Shown here in pieces: positions 1 through 9,207 of a DNA stretch of 64,000 bases. The notes beneath the pieces are model-generated. The model was given only the letters and a program-made list of their open reading frames with translations, was not told the DNA's origin and ran no database searches. How positions within the stretch are numbered: the first letter of the stretch is position 1; each line of letters opens with the position of its first letter. A program made the translations under genes and the position numbers. The DNA is from Methylosinus sp. Sm6 (GTDB lineage Bacteria > Pseudomonadota > Alphaproteobacteria > Rhizobiales > Beijerinckiaceae), in contig NZ_JAINDZ010000019.1 in the NCBI RefSeq assembly GCF_019802345.1, positions 1 through 64,000 on the forward strand, in the 5' to 3' direction.

Positions 1-110
1 AACCTCATGCATCGCAAGAGCGTCGTCGACATGCGCGCGCCGACGCCGAATAACAAGCCGGACCCACGCCAATACGAAATAATACTATGCCTATCTTGAA
101 CCGGACAGCC

Positions 111-138
111 GTGGGCTTGTCCCGGCCATCCACGCCGC
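111..138 (-). repeat. dispersed GC-rich repeat, copy 1
   Basis: Read on the minus strand this contains GCGTGGATGGCCGGGACA followed by AGCCC. The same unit occurs on the plus strand at 262-285 with two mismatches over 24 bases, so the pair forms an inverted repeat about 120 bases apart. It looks like a dispersed intergenic palindromic element of the kind common in Rhizobiales. Confidence 0.6.
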
Positions 139-261
139 AACGCCGAGGTTTCTCGCAAATTCATGCGCGGCGTCGACGCCGCGGCGACAGTCTCCGCGAC
201 TTGGCGCAAAAACGAGACATTCGCAGTGCGCTGGCGCTTTGCAAAAATATCTCAGTGGCTC

Positions 262-285
262 GGCGTGGAGGGCCGGGACACGCCC
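262..285 (+). repeat. dispersed GC-rich repeat, copy 2
   Basis: Plus-strand copy of the unit at 111-138 (GGCGTGGAGGGCCGGGAC, then ACGCCC). Two mismatches separate the copies, and they are inverted relative to each other. Confidence 0.6.
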
Positions 286-384
286 GGCCATGACGGCGCT
301 GCGCATTCCAAGATGTGTGCACGCGGTAGCCCTCGAGGGGGGAGGCTCTGACGATCGGTCGCGCGGGGCGAGCAGCGGCGCCCG

Positions 385-1647
385 TCAGCTGTCCGCCCGC
401 TCGACCCTCGCCAGAAAATCGCGGATGCGCGGCGCGATCTCCTTGCGGAAGCGTGAGCCGTTGAACACGCCGTAATGGCCGACGCCCTCTTGCAGATAGT
501 GCTGCTTGCGCCCTTCGGGAACATTCGCGCAGAGCTCCTGCGCCGCATAGGTCTGGCCGACGCCGGAAATATCGTCCTTCTCGCCCTCGACCGTGAGCAG
601 CGCGGTGCGCTGGATCGCCGAGAGATCGATGATCTCGCCGCGATGACGCAGGTCCCCCTGCGGAACCTCGTGGCGGATGAACACCTTCTCGACCGTCTCG
701 AGGTAGAACTCGGCGTCGAGGTCCATGACGGCGAGATATTCGTCGTAAAAATCGCGATGCTTCTCGGCCGAATCGCCATCACCTTCGACGAGATGGTTGA
801 ACATGTCGAGATGAGCGGCCACATGGCGCTCGAGATTCATCGCCATGAAGCCCGAAAGCTGCAGAAAACCGGGATAGACGCTGCGCCCGAGGCCCGCATG
901 CGGGAACGGCACGGTGTGGATGCAGTTGCGGTGGAACCAGTCGACGCCGCGCTCCACGGCGAGGCGGTTGACCGCGGTCGGGCTGCGGCGCGGATCGATC
1001 GGACCGCCCATCAGCACCATGGACTCCGGCGCATCCTTGCCGCCCTCGCCCTCGAGCGCCGCCACGGCGCAGATCAGCGGCACCGAGGCCTGGCAAACGC
1101 CGAGCGTGTGCAGCGGAACGCCGTCGCCGCGCTTCGACAAGAGGCGCATCATCTCGACGAGATAGTCGATGTAGTCGTCGAGGCCGAAGACGCCGCGCTC
1201 GCTCGGAACGGCGCGGGCGTTGGACCAATCGGTGATGTAGACGTCATGGCTCGGCAGGAATGCTTCGACCGTGCCGCGCAGCAGCGTCGCATAATGGCCG
1301 GACATGGGCGCGACGATGAGCAGCTTCGACTGGCGCGGCGCGCCTTCCGCGATCTGGCGCCGGAAATGCACAAGGCTGCAGAATGGGCGCTCCCACAGCA
1401 CCTCTTCCCGGATCGGGGTGACGAGGCCGTGAACCGTCGTCTCCTTCAGTCCGAAGGTGGGCTTGCTGTAGCGGCGCGTCATCCGCTCGAACAACTCCGC
1501 CGCCGCAGCGACGCTGCGGCCGATGGATGTGTGCGCGAAAGGATTGAACGGGCTGGTGAAGGTCGTCAGCGTCGCGTCCGACACCGCGCGCGCCGGCGCG
1601 AAAGCCAGATGCATCATCTCATAGAGCTGGTACGACAGCCGATCCAT
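385..1647 (-). CDS. phaZ: intracellular polyhydroxyalkanoate depolymerase
   Basis: A 420-residue alpha/beta hydrolase of the intracellular PHB depolymerase family, which mobilises stored polyhydroxybutyrate into hydroxybutyrate units in the cytoplasm. The lipase-box-like motif is GVCQAS with Cys185 as nucleophile, as known for intracellular PhaZ enzymes, which use Cys where lipases use Ser. The C-terminal EGVGHYGVFNG segment supplies the expected catalytic His, and the EGEKDDISG segment the Asp. The start at MDRLSYQLYEMM is preferred over an upstream in-frame ATG because the family normally starts MxYQLYE and a GGGA lies just before it. There is no signal peptide. PHB storage is typical of type II methanotrophs. 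It is transcribed alone, away from the PEBP gene. Confidence 0.93.
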   Translation of the reverse strand: MDRLSYQLYEMMHLAFAPARAVSDATLTTFTSPFNPFAHTSIGRSVAAAAELFERMTRRYSKPTFGLKETTVHGLVTPIREEVLWERPFCSLVHFRRQIAEGAPRQSKLLIVAPMSGHYATLLRGTVEAFLPSHDVYITDWSNARAVPSERGVFGLDDYIDYLVEMMRLLSKRGDGVPLHTLGVCQASVPLICAVAALEGEGGKDAPESMVLMGGPIDPRRSPTAVNRLAVERGVDWFHRNCIHTVPFPHAGLGRSVYPGFLQLSGFMAMNLERHVAAHLDMFNHLVEGDGDSAEKHRDFYDEYLAVMDLDAEFYLETVEKVFIRHEVPQGDLRHRGEIIDLSAIQRTALLTVEGEKDDISGVGQTYAAQELCANVPEGRKQHYLQEGVGHYGVFNGSRFRKEIAPRIRDFLARVERADS

Positions 1648-2006
1648 TTCCCGACACTCCAGCTCTCGCGCCGCGCCGCTCGAGAGAGCGACGTAGCGTG
1701 ACCGAAGACGAACCTCTAACATAGCTCAGTTCAGGCGAAATTGAAACTGCCTCTAATCTGCGCTGATTGCACGCAAGTTCTCTTTTCGACGCCTTAAAAA
1801 TAAGCAGAAACGGCTGCGGACGAGGGCAGCTTCGCCGCCCGCGGATGTCGCGACGGCGCTTCACGCCGCGTCGTCGTCCCGCCGCCATCGCGCTTGATAT
1901 GATAACTCCGCAAAGGCTCAACAAGATCAGGGCGCGACGGCAGAATCAGAGCGCACCGCCAGAGCCCTCGCCCTTTGCCCGGAACGGAAAGCGTCTCCGG
2001 CCCGCG
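1648..2006. other. intergenic, probable phaZ promoter region
   Basis: No gene seen. The stretch is less GC-rich around 1730-1800 and lies upstream of phaZ, so it probably holds the phaZ promoter; I could not define -35/-10 boxes with confidence. Confidence 0.4.
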
Positions 2007-2552
2007 TCAGCGGCCATAGAGGCCGGTGAGGCTCGCCTTGGCGAGGACGTTCTGATTGACGAGGAAGCCGACGAGCGAGGCCGTCGCGCCCTCCGGCGCC
2101 GCGATCGCGTCGACGCCCAGCGCATAGAGGGTGAAGACATAGCGATGCGGCGGATCGCCCACCGGCGGGCAGGGACCGCCCCAGGCGGAAAAGCCGTAAT
2201 CGGTGCGAATCTGCTTCGCCCCCGCCGGCAGGCCGGCGCCGTCCGGCGTCCCCGCGCCCTGCGTCAGCGCGCGCGCCGTGGCCGGAATGTCGACGACGAG
2301 CCAGTGCCAGAAGCCGGCGCCGCCGGTCGGCGCGTCTGGATCATGGCAGAACAGAGCGAAGCTCTTGGTTCCCGCCGGCGGCTCGCTCCAGGCGAAGCCG
2401 GGCGAGACATTGCCGCCGCCGCCCCCGAAGCCGTCGAAGGCGAATGTTCGGTCGATGGTCGCGCCGTCGGCGATGTCCGAGCTCGTGAGGGCAAAGCCCC
2501 CGCTCGCCGGCTCGGCGGCGGAGAGGACGGCGAAGGGAAGTTGATTGCGCAT
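2007..2552 (-). CDS. YbhB/YbcL family PEBP-like protein
   Basis: A 181-residue phosphatidylethanolamine-binding-protein-like (Raf kinase inhibitor-like) protein, of the bacterial YbhB/YbcL type. The hallmark segments are visible: NVSPGFAWSEPPAGTKSFAL, the HDPDAP anion-binding motif, FWHWLVVDIP, and YGFSAWGGPCPPVGDPPHRY, ending in a C-terminal GLYGR. No signal peptide is seen, so it is probably cytoplasmic. The molecular function of bacterial members is not established. The start is well supported by GGAGG about 7 bases upstream. It is divergent from the MFS transporter gene at 2727, with about 170 bases between them. Confidence 0.92.
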   Translation of the reverse strand: MRNQLPFAVLSAAEPASGGFALTSSDIADGATIDRTFAFDGFGGGGGNVSPGFAWSEPPAGTKSFALFCHDPDAPTGGAGFWHWLVVDIPATARALTQGAGTPDGAGLPAGAKQIRTDYGFSAWGGPCPPVGDPPHRYVFTLYALGVDAIAAPEGATASLVGFLVNQNVLAKASLTGLYGR

Positions 2553-2726
2553 GCAGCGGCCTCCGGTGCGACTGTGGCGAAGGGCGTTCCGCCCGGCCCT
2601 TTTCTAGACGATGCCGCGCGCCCTGTCGCGCCTTCCGAAACGCGCGCGGCCCGACGCTTTTTCTGCTTAGCGCGACGGGCGCGGGACGGCTATTGTGCGG
2701 CGCCGCGCAAGAAGGACGAGACACGA

Positions 2727-4154
2727 GTGAACAAGCCGCCGACGGAGCTCACGCGCAGCGCGCTGACGAGAGCCGAGCTGATTCAGATCATGGTCGGCCT
2801 CGGCCTCGCCATGCTGCTCTCGGCGCTGGACCAGTCCATCGTCGCCACCGCCATGCCGACCATCGCCGCCGATCTCGGCGATTTCGCTCATCTGCCCTGG
2901 ATCGTCACCGCCTATCTCGTCGCCTCCACCGCGGTGACGCCGCTCTATGGCAAGCTCGCCGATATTCACGGCGCGCGCGCCATGCTGCTGATCGGCGTCG
3001 CCACTTTCGTCGCCGGCTCGATCTTCTGCGCGCTCGCGCCCAGCATGAGCCTGCTGGCGCTCGCCCGCGGCGTGCAGGGCCTGGGCGGGGGCGGGCTCAT
3101 CGCTCTGGCGCAGACCGTCATCGCCGATCTCGTCGCGCCGCGCGAGCGCGGGCGGGTGATGACCTATTTTTCCGTCGTCTTCATCGCCGCCAGCGTCGGC
3201 GGGCCGGCGCTCGGCGGCGTGTTCTCCGAGCATCTGCACTGGTCGCTGATCTTCTGGATCAATGTTCCGCTCGGCGTCCTGGCCTTCTGCATGAGCTGGT
3301 TTCATCTCGGCCGCGTGCGGCAGCGCCGACATCCGCATCGGCTCGACATCGCCGGCGCGCTGCTGCTCGTCATCGGCTCCAGCGCGACGCAGCTGGCCCT
3401 CTCCTGGGGCGGCGAGCGCTACGCCTGGAGCTCGGCCCCGATCCTCTCGCTGCTGGCGGCGGCCGGGGCGGCCTGGGCGCTGTTCGCCTGGCGCACCCGC
3501 GCGGCCGAGGAGCCGCTGATCCCGCTCGCCGTGCTCGGCGACGCCGTGGTGCGCGACGCGACGCTCTCGGGCGCCTTCGGGCTCGGGACCTTTGTCGCTC
3601 TGTCCATGTTCCTGCCGATCTATTTCGAAGGCGCGCTCGGGCTCACCGCCGACCGGTCCGGCCTCGCGCTCATTCCGCTCACCGTCGCCACGGTGGCGGG
3701 GGCGACGATCGCCGGCCGGCTGATGAGCCGCACCCGCCATTACAAAGCGGCGCCGCTGGTCGGCCTCGCCGCCGCGACCGTCGCCATGGCGGCGCTCTGG
3801 CTCTGGCTCGATTCTTTATCGCTCGTCGCGCTCGACGCGCTGCTGGCGGTGGCCGGGCTCGGCGTCGGCGCCATGCTGCCGGTGACGACCGTCTCGGTGC
3901 AGAACGCGGTTCCGGCGCATAATATCGGCACAGCGACGGCGGTGACGCAATTCTCGCGTCAGCTCGGCGGCGTGTTCATCGTGGCGATCTTCGGCGCCAT
4001 CGTGATCGGCGGCGGCCCCTCCGCCGCGCCCGCCGAGCCGGACACTCTGCGCGCCGCCTTCCGCGCGGCGCTCGGAATCGGCGCGCTGTTCCTATTGGCG
4101 AGCTGTCTGTTCCTCGCGCGGATGGAGGAGAGACCTCTGCACGGCGGCGAATGA
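2727..4154 (+). CDS. DHA2-family (EmrB/QacA) MFS efflux transporter
   Basis: A 475-residue drug:H+ antiporter of the 14-helix DHA2 family. Evidence includes LDQSIVATAMPTIAADL at the end of helix 1 (motif D1-like), YGKLADIHGARAML (motif A), RGVQGLGGGGLIALAQ (motif B), and a chain of hydrophobic helices to the C-terminus. It would export amphipathic compounds across the inner membrane in exchange for protons; the substrate cannot be read from sequence. The GTG at 2727 is chosen because AAGGA lies about 10 bases upstream and the protein then begins with a short polar N-terminus before helix 1. The open frame continues upstream but overlaps the divergent PEBP gene and has no family similarity. 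An in-frame internal ATG at the start of helix 1 is an alternative start. Confidence 0.9.
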   Translation: MNKPPTELTRSALTRAELIQIMVGLGLAMLLSALDQSIVATAMPTIAADLGDFAHLPWIVTAYLVASTAVTPLYGKLADIHGARAMLLIGVATFVAGSIFCALAPSMSLLALARGVQGLGGGGLIALAQTVIADLVAPRERGRVMTYFSVVFIAASVGGPALGGVFSEHLHWSLIFWINVPLGVLAFCMSWFHLGRVRQRRHPHRLDIAGALLLVIGSSATQLALSWGGERYAWSSAPILSLLAAAGAAWALFAWRTRAAEEPLIPLAVLGDAVVRDATLSGAFGLGTFVALSMFLPIYFEGALGLTADRSGLALIPLTVATVAGATIAGRLMSRTRHYKAAPLVGLAAATVAMAALWLWLDSLSLVALDALLAVAGLGVGAMLPVTTVSVQNAVPAHNIGTATAVTQFSRQLGGVFIVAIFGAIVIGGGPSAAPAEPDTLRAAFRAALGIGALFLLASCLFLARMEERPLHGGE

Positions 4155-4159
4155 AGCGC

Positions 4160-5077
4160 TCAGCTCGCGAGAAAGCGGGCGAGGCGATCGCAGAAGAACT
4201 CCGGCGCCTCCTCGGCGACGAAATGCCCGCTGTCCTCGGCGATCTCGGCGGTGAGATCGCTCGCCTGCCGCCCGACCGCCTCTGCGAGCCGCGGCCCGAC
4301 GCCATGGCGGCCGGCGATCGTCATTACCGGCATGGCGAGCTTGTTCCCGGCGAGGGACGCGGCGAGCCGGGCGTCCTCCGGCAGCGCCCGGTAGAGAGCA
4401 AAGCCCGCCGTCATGCCGCCCGGCGTCGCATAATGGCGGGAGAATTCGGCGATCGACGCCTCGGAGACGGCGTCCTTGCGATGCGACCAGGCGCGAATCT
4501 GCGCGGCGATATACTCCCTCTCCCGCCCCTTGGTCAGCAGCTCGGGAATGTCGGGAGCCATGTGGAAGCCGTAATGCCAGGCGCCGCCATGCGCCGCGTC
4601 CATATTCTCCGTGCCGGGCAGGAGACAATCGACGAGGACGAGCTTCTCGACGCGCAGCGGGTAGAGATGAGCGAGCACGAAGGCGGCTTTCCCGCCCATG
4701 TCGTGACCGACCACATGCGCGCGCCCGCCCGCGACATCGGCAATGAGCGCGGCGATATCGGCCGCAATCGTCCGCTTGTCATAGCCCGCCGGCGTGCGCT
4801 CCGACAGGCCGACGCCTCTGAGATCGGGGGCGATCAGCGTGAAACGCGCGGCGAGCCGCTCCATCGCGCCTTTCCACGCGAGCCAGGTCTGCGGCCAGCC
4901 ATGCAGCAAGACGACCGTCGGACCGACGCCGGCGACGACATAATGCAGCCGAACGCCATTGACCTCGGCGAACCGGCTCACGCCGCCTGCCGGAAGCATC
5001 GCCGGAGAGAAATCGGCGAGAGCCGGCCCGAGCAAGGCGGCGCCCGTCACGCCAGTGAGAAACGCGCGGCGCTTCAT
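4160..5077 (-). CDS. Tat/Sec-exported alpha/beta hydrolase (epoxide hydrolase/dehalogenase type)
   Basis: A 305-residue alpha/beta-fold hydrolase. The N-terminus MKRRAFLTGVTGAALLGPAL is an export signal with an RR pair, so it probably acts in the periplasm. The oxyanion-hole motif HGWPQTW is at residues 59-65 and the nucleophile elbow is GHDMGG. The nucleophile is Asp126 rather than Ser, as in soluble epoxide hydrolases and haloalkane or fluoroacetate dehalogenases. The catalytic His is His285 in DSGHF. The start is supported by AGGAAA 7-8 bases upstream. It is divergent from the LysR regulator at 5221, which is its likely regulator. Its stop codon faces the MFS gene with a 5-base gap. The substrate is unknown. 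Confidence 0.88.
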   Translation of the reverse strand: MKRRAFLTGVTGAALLGPALADFSPAMLPAGGVSRFAEVNGVRLHYVVAGVGPTVVLLHGWPQTWLAWKGAMERLAARFTLIAPDLRGVGLSERTPAGYDKRTIAADIAALIADVAGGRAHVVGHDMGGKAAFVLAHLYPLRVEKLVLVDCLLPGTENMDAAHGGAWHYGFHMAPDIPELLTKGREREYIAAQIRAWSHRKDAVSEASIAEFSRHYATPGGMTAGFALYRALPEDARLAASLAGNKLAMPVMTIAGRHGVGPRLAEAVGRQASDLTAEIAEDSGHFVAEEAPEFFCDRLARFLAS

Positions 5078-5220
5078 GTGATTTCCTTCTTTCCGCGAGC
5101 GACAGCGCCCCCCTCCCCGGAAGAGGAGGCTGACCGCCCTCTGTCGCCGCCAGAGTTGTCGATCTCTTTCGCCCGGTCTATTCGTCATGCCGGCATGACT
5201 TCCATAACCATTGAGAATGC

Positions 5221-6120
5221 ATGGACCTCGCCGCCGCACTTCGCGCCTTCGTCCGCTCCGTCGAGCGCGGCTCGATGACGGCCGCGGCGACCGATCTCGG
5301 CGTGTCGCAACCCGCCGTCAGCAAGCTGCTGCGCAATCTGGAAAATCATGTGGGCGCGAAGCTCGTCGAGCGCGGCGCGCGCGTCCTCCGCCTCACGCCG
5401 CAAGGCGCCGCGCTCTATGAGGCGGCGGGCGGCGGGCTGGCGCTGATCGACGCGGCGATCGAGGGCGTTCGCGGCGACGGCGGCGCGATCGAGGGACGCC
5501 TGCGCCTGCACGGGCCGGCTTGCATCGGCGAGCGCCATTTGCACGGGCTCGTGATGCAATTCCAGGATCGCCATCCGCGCGTGCGCGTCGAGCTCTTCCT
5601 GGACAATCATCCGATCGACCTCGTTCAGGAGAATGTCGATCTCGCTCTGCGCATGGAGCGGCCGGCGGATCGGCGCCTCGTCATGCGCCGCATCGGCTAC
5701 AGCCGGCGCATCCTCGTCGCCTCGCCCGATTATCTCGCACGCCACGGGCCGGTGCGGCGCTGCGAGGAGCTGAGCGAAGCCGACGTCATCGTCACCAATG
5801 CTTCGCTGCGGGGCGACGCGCTGCCGCTGCGCAGGGGGAAGGAGAGAACCGCAATTCCCCTGCGGCCGAAGCTGACCACCAATAATGCGCAGGTGCTGCT
5901 CGACGCGCTGAAAGCCGGCAGGGGCGTCGGAACCGCGCAGCTGCTGCTCGTCGCGGAGGATCTGGCGCAGGGGCGGCTGGTCCGCGTGCTGCCCGATTAC
6001 GAGATCGAGCCGACGGAATTCTTTCTCGTCTATCCCTCATCCAAATATCTACGCCCGACCGTCCGCGCCTTCATCGATTTCGCCGCCCCGGCGTTGCGCC
6101 GGATCGAGGGAATTTTTTGA
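5221..6120 (+). CDS. LysR-family transcriptional regulator
   Basis: A 299-residue LysR regulator. The N-terminal winged helix-turn-helix spans about residues 3-62 (FVRSVERGSMTAAATDLGVS, then QPAVSKLLRNLE). It is followed by the periplasmic-binding-like effector domain from about residue 90. It is divergently transcribed from the exported alpha/beta hydrolase at 4160-5077 with a 143-base intergenic region, the usual layout for a LysR protein controlling its neighbour and itself. The effector is unknown. The start ATG follows a GAGA. The gene ends 124 bases from the convergent sugar dehydrogenase gene. Confidence 0.93.
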   Translation: MDLAAALRAFVRSVERGSMTAAATDLGVSQPAVSKLLRNLENHVGAKLVERGARVLRLTPQGAALYEAAGGGLALIDAAIEGVRGDGGAIEGRLRLHGPACIGERHLHGLVMQFQDRHPRVRVELFLDNHPIDLVQENVDLALRMERPADRRLVMRRIGYSRRILVASPDYLARHGPVRRCEELSEADVIVTNASLRGDALPLRRGKERTAIPLRPKLTTNNAQVLLDALKAGRGVGTAQLLLVAEDLAQGRLVRVLPDYEIEPTEFFLVYPSSKYLRPTVRAFIDFAAPALRRIEGIF

Positions 6121-6244
6121 GGCGGCGACGGGACGCTCCGGTCGAGAGAGGGGCGGCGCCCTTCATGTTCGCCGACGCAAGTTTGTAGCCGCGCTCGCGC
6201 AGCGCGCGGCATGGCGAGAGAGCCGCCCCGAGACTCGGTTGTGT

Positions 6245-7594
6245 TCATTGCGTCGAATGAGAGACACGCCAGATAACGCCATTCGCATCCTCGGTGAAGA
6301 GCAGCGCGCCATCCTTCGCCACGGCCAGCGACACCGGACGGCCCCAGACCCGCGCATCGTCCAGCACGAAGCCAGTCAGGAAATCCTGATATTCGCCGGT
6401 CGCTCTCCCATTCTCGAATATGAGCCGGATGATCTTGTAGCCCGTGCGCTTGGCGCGGTTCCAGGACCCGTGCAGAGCGATGAACGCATCGCCCGCATAA
6501 TCGGACGGAAACTGGCCGCCGTCGTAGAACGCGATGCCGAGCGGCGCCGAATGCGGTTGAATCAATAGGTCCGGCACGGTCGCCCGACCGGCGAGATCCG
6601 GCCGCTCGCCCGCATGACGCGGATCGACATGATCGCCGATATAAAGCCAGGGCCAGCCGTAGAAGGCGCCCTCGCGGACCCTCGTGGCGTAATCGGGCGG
6701 CAGATCGTCGCCGATCATGTCGCGCTCGTTGACGACGCACCAGAGCTCGTCGGTCGGCGGGCGGAAGGCCATCCCGGAACAGTTGCGCAGACCGGTCGCG
6801 AACACCCGCTTGTGACCGCCGTCCGGATCGAAGGCGAGCACATCGGCTCGCAGCAGCTCCACGCCGTCGCTCGCGCCGACGCCATTCGCCTTCTCGAGCG
6901 CGGCGACCTGCTCGGGCGATGGCTGCGAATGTCCTTCGGCGACATTCGAGCGAGAGCCGACCGCGACGAAGAGCGTCTTGCCGTCCGGCGAGAAGACGAT
7001 GTCGCGGGTCCAATGTCCGTCTCGCGGCAAATCCGAGACGACGATCTCCGCCGGGCCGGCCGCGACCAGCTCGCCCGGCCGATAAGGATAGCGCCGCACC
7101 TCCGAAACCGTCGCGACATAAAGCCATCTCGGATCGGGACCGGGCGGATAGAAGGCGAGGCCGGAAGGCCGCTCGAGGTCGCGCGCGAAAACGCGATCCG
7201 TCTCCGGCTTGGAGCCGCTCGCGTCGAGCCGGAAGGCGCGCACGCGTCCGCCAGTGCTCTCGACGACGAACACGTCGCCGTTCGGCGCGACGCGAATGAC
7301 GCGCGGGCCTTGGAGATCGGCGGCGACGACGTTCGCCATGAAGCCCGGCAGCGTGTTCGGCTGCGCGGCCTCGGGCCGCGCGGCCACTTGCGAGCGAGAG
7401 GCGGCGGGATCGCTGGCGTAAGGAGCGGGCAGGTCGCCGTTCGAAATTTTTCGTCGCACGCCCGGCGCATCGGCGCGCCAGTCGGAAAAGGCCTGCGCGC
7501 CGCTGAGCAGAGGCGCGGTCTGCGCCTCGGCGAAGTCGGAAAGCGCGAGCGTGAACACGACGCAATGGAAAATCGTCGAAAGCCGCAGCCTCAT
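6245..7594 (-). CDS. PQQ-dependent sugar (sorbosone) dehydrogenase-like protein
   Basis: A 449-residue exported protein of the soluble aldose/L-sorbosone dehydrogenase beta-propeller family, which uses pyrroloquinoline quinone in the periplasm. A signal peptide covers about residues 1-24 (cut near AEAQ). Family segments include PRVIRVAPNGDVFVVES, PSGLAFYPPG, HWTRDIVFSPDGKTLFVAVGS, GLRNCSGMAFRP and DALL-like repeats through the six-bladed fold. The ATG overlaps the stop of the upstream serine acetyltransferase gene by 4 bases (ATGA), so the two are translationally coupled and belong to one operon with the GlcG-like gene. PQQ enzymes are common in methylotrophs. The true substrate is unknown. 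Confidence 0.85.
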   Translation of the reverse strand: MRLRLSTIFHCVVFTLALSDFAEAQTAPLLSGAQAFSDWRADAPGVRRKISNGDLPAPYASDPAASRSQVAARPEAAQPNTLPGFMANVVAADLQGPRVIRVAPNGDVFVVESTGGRVRAFRLDASGSKPETDRVFARDLERPSGLAFYPPGPDPRWLYVATVSEVRRYPYRPGELVAAGPAEIVVSDLPRDGHWTRDIVFSPDGKTLFVAVGSRSNVAEGHSQPSPEQVAALEKANGVGASDGVELLRADVLAFDPDGGHKRVFATGLRNCSGMAFRPPTDELWCVVNERDMIGDDLPPDYATRVREGAFYGWPWLYIGDHVDPRHAGERPDLAGRATVPDLLIQPHSAPLGIAFYDGGQFPSDYAGDAFIALHGSWNRAKRTGYKIIRLIFENGRATGEYQDFLTGFVLDDARVWGRPVSLAVAKDGALLFTEDANGVIWRVSHSTQ

Positions 7595-8544
7595 ATCCCG
7601 CCGCCATTGTCGAAGGTCTCGATGGCGCGCGCCTGGGTGATGTTGCTCCCCGGCGGAACGCTGTGCGTGAGCCAGACATTGCCCCCGACCGACGATCCCC
7701 GGCCGATGGTGATGCGCCCGAGGATGGTCGCGCCGGCGTAGACGACCACATCGTCCTCCACGATCGGGTGACGGGGGCGGCCTTTGACGAGCGCGCCGCT
7801 CGCATCCGCCTCGAAGCGTTTCGCTCCGAGCGTGACGCCCTGATAGAGCCGCACGCGCTTGCCGATGCGCGCCGTCTCGCCGATCACGACGCCGGCGCCG
7901 TGATCGATGAAGAAGCTCGCGTCGATCTCGGCGCCGGGGTGAATGTCGATGCCGGTCTCGGAATGCGCGATCTCGGCGACGATGCGCGCGAGCATGGGCG
8001 CGCCGAGCGAAAACAGCTCATGGGCGAGGCGATGGCGCGTGACCGCGGCGATTCCGGGATAGCAGAACACGATCTCGTCGAGGCTGCGCGCCGCCGGATC
8101 GCCGTCGAAGGCGGCGCGTATGTCGGTGTCGAGGAGCGAGCGGACTTTCGGCAATGCGCCGAGGAAGGCGTCCGATATCCGCTTTGCGTCTCGCTCTTCC
8201 TCCCCGCTCTCCTCCCCTTCCGCAAAGAGCAGCAGCTCCTTGCGGATCTGCTCGGTCAGCGCGTGCAGCGCGCGCTTCAGCGTCGTCGACACGAAAGCGT
8301 CGACGGTCTCGACGGTGAGATGCGAGGGGCCGAAGTGGCGTGGATAGAGAACGGCGACGAGATCCGCGACGATGTCGGCCATCGCCGCGCGCGAGGGAAG
8401 CTCGGGAAGCACGCCGCCCTTGTAGCGACGCTTCTGCGAGGTCTTGCGCAGAGCGCGCAGCGCATCGACGACCTGATCGACCGCCGCGCTTTGCGCGTCC
8501 CCGGCCTCGGCCGGCTTCGTCCCGTCGCCGAAACGGGCGTTCAC
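7591..8544 (-). CDS. serine O-acetyltransferase (EpsC/SAT type)
   Basis: A 317-residue serine acetyltransferase. It has a helical N-terminal region (about residues 25-190) and a C-terminal left-handed beta-helix of hexapeptide repeats (TGIDIHPGAEIDASFFIDHG, then AGVVIGETARIGKRVRLYQGVTLGA). It makes O-acetylserine for cysteine synthesis in the cytoplasm. The GTG start at 8544 overlaps the stop of the GlcG-like gene by 4 bases; the open frame further upstream only shadows that gene. The long N-terminus matches the plant/EpsC-like group rather than the shorter CysE. A second, CysE-like enzyme is encoded at 34919. Its place beside a family 2A encapsulin and cysteine desulfurase suggests a dedicated role in supplying cysteine to that system. 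Confidence 0.9.
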   Translation of the reverse strand: MNARFGDGTKPAEAGDAQSAAVDQVVDALRALRKTSQKRRYKGGVLPELPSRAAMADIVADLVAVLYPRHFGPSHLTVETVDAFVSTTLKRALHALTEQIRKELLLFAEGEESGEEERDAKRISDAFLGALPKVRSLLDTDIRAAFDGDPAARSLDEIVFCYPGIAAVTRHRLAHELFSLGAPMLARIVAEIAHSETGIDIHPGAEIDASFFIDHGAGVVIGETARIGKRVRLYQGVTLGAKRFEADASGALVKGRPRHPIVEDDVVVYAGATILGRITIGRGSSVGGNVWLTHSVPPGSNITQARAIETFDNGGGI

Positions 8545-9041
8545 TTCAGCTGATCCGCGATCTTGTCGATTCCGGCCTTGGCGCAAGCCTCGTCCTTGTC
8601 GCCGCCCGGAGCGCCCGAGACGCCGACCGCGCCGATGGTCTCCTCGCCGGCCTTGATCGGCAGCGCGCCCGCAATGGCGATGACGCCGGAAAGATGAACG
8701 AGGCCGAGGCTCGGATTGTCCTTCACCCTTTGGGCGATATCGCCGGACGGCGCGCGGAAGGTGCGCGAGGTATAGGCCTTGCGCTGGCTGTTCTCGAGCG
8801 TGTGCGGAGAGGCGCCGTCGCCGCGAAGCGAGACGAGCGCTTGCCCTTCCGCGCCGACGATCGTGACGGACACGCGATATCCCTGGGCGACGCAAGCGTC
8901 ATGAGCGCCTTGCGCGACCGCGAGGGCGGCGGTGAGCGGCAGGAATTTATGCGCCGGCAGCTCGGCTCGCGCCGCGGGGGAGGCGATGAAGGCGACGCCG
9001 AGCGAAAGGAGAGCCAGATTGCGGGCGAAGAATTTGCTCAT
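8541..9041 (-). CDS. exported GlcG/HbpS-like haem-binding family protein
   Basis: A 166-residue protein of the GlcG/HbpS (DUF336) family. It begins with a signal peptide (MSKFFARNLALLSLGVAFIA, cut near ARA-EL), so it is probably periplasmic. The family core is clear: AHDACVAQGYRVSVTIVGAEG, GLVHLSGVIAIAGALPI and GAVGVSGAPGGDKDEACAKAGI. Members include haem-binding HbpS and proteins of unknown role. It is the first gene of a three-gene minus-strand operon, overlapping the serine acetyltransferase start by 4 bases. It is divergent from the XRE-cupin regulator, which may control it. Confidence 0.85.
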   Translation of the reverse strand: MSKFFARNLALLSLGVAFIASPAARAELPAHKFLPLTAALAVAQGAHDACVAQGYRVSVTIVGAEGQALVSLRGDGASPHTLENSQRKAYTSRTFRAPSGDIAQRVKDNPSLGLVHLSGVIAIAGALPIKAGEETIGAVGVSGAPGGDKDEACAKAGIDKIADQLK

Positions 9042-9154
9042 GTTCGATCCATCCGTTCGAGGATGTCGCATGCTAGCAGCATTTATATCAACTGCAAGGG
9101 TATGATTTCAGCAGCAGCCGAGGCATTGCGCAATATTAAAGGAGATTTTCGCGC

Positions 9155-9183
9155 TTGACCGCGGTGCGCCCATTCCAGATACT
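9155..9183 (+). promoter_or_regulatory. sigma-70-like promoter for the XRE-cupin gene
   Basis: TTGACC at 9155-9160 and GATACT at 9178-9183 are separated by 17 bases. A purine-rich ribosome binding site (AGAGGA) follows before the ATG at 9208. An ATTGCGCAAT palindrome at 9124-9133 upstream could be an operator for the divergent pair. Confidence 0.55.
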
Positions 9184-9207
9184 CCGCTTAGACAAGAGGA
9201 AAAATGG

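Larger units (their letters stand above)
1..384. other. intergenic, no gene seen
   Basis: I see no convincing coding sequence here; the short open frames have no ribosome binding site or recognisable protein. The stretch holds two copies of a GC-rich repeat in opposite orientation (listed separately) and the region just downstream of the phaZ stop codon. Confidence 0.6.

Noticed and set aside
475-1701. 408-residue plus-strand open frame
   Set aside because: It is antisense to phaZ across the whole gene; composition is that of a high-GC shadow frame and no family is recognisable.
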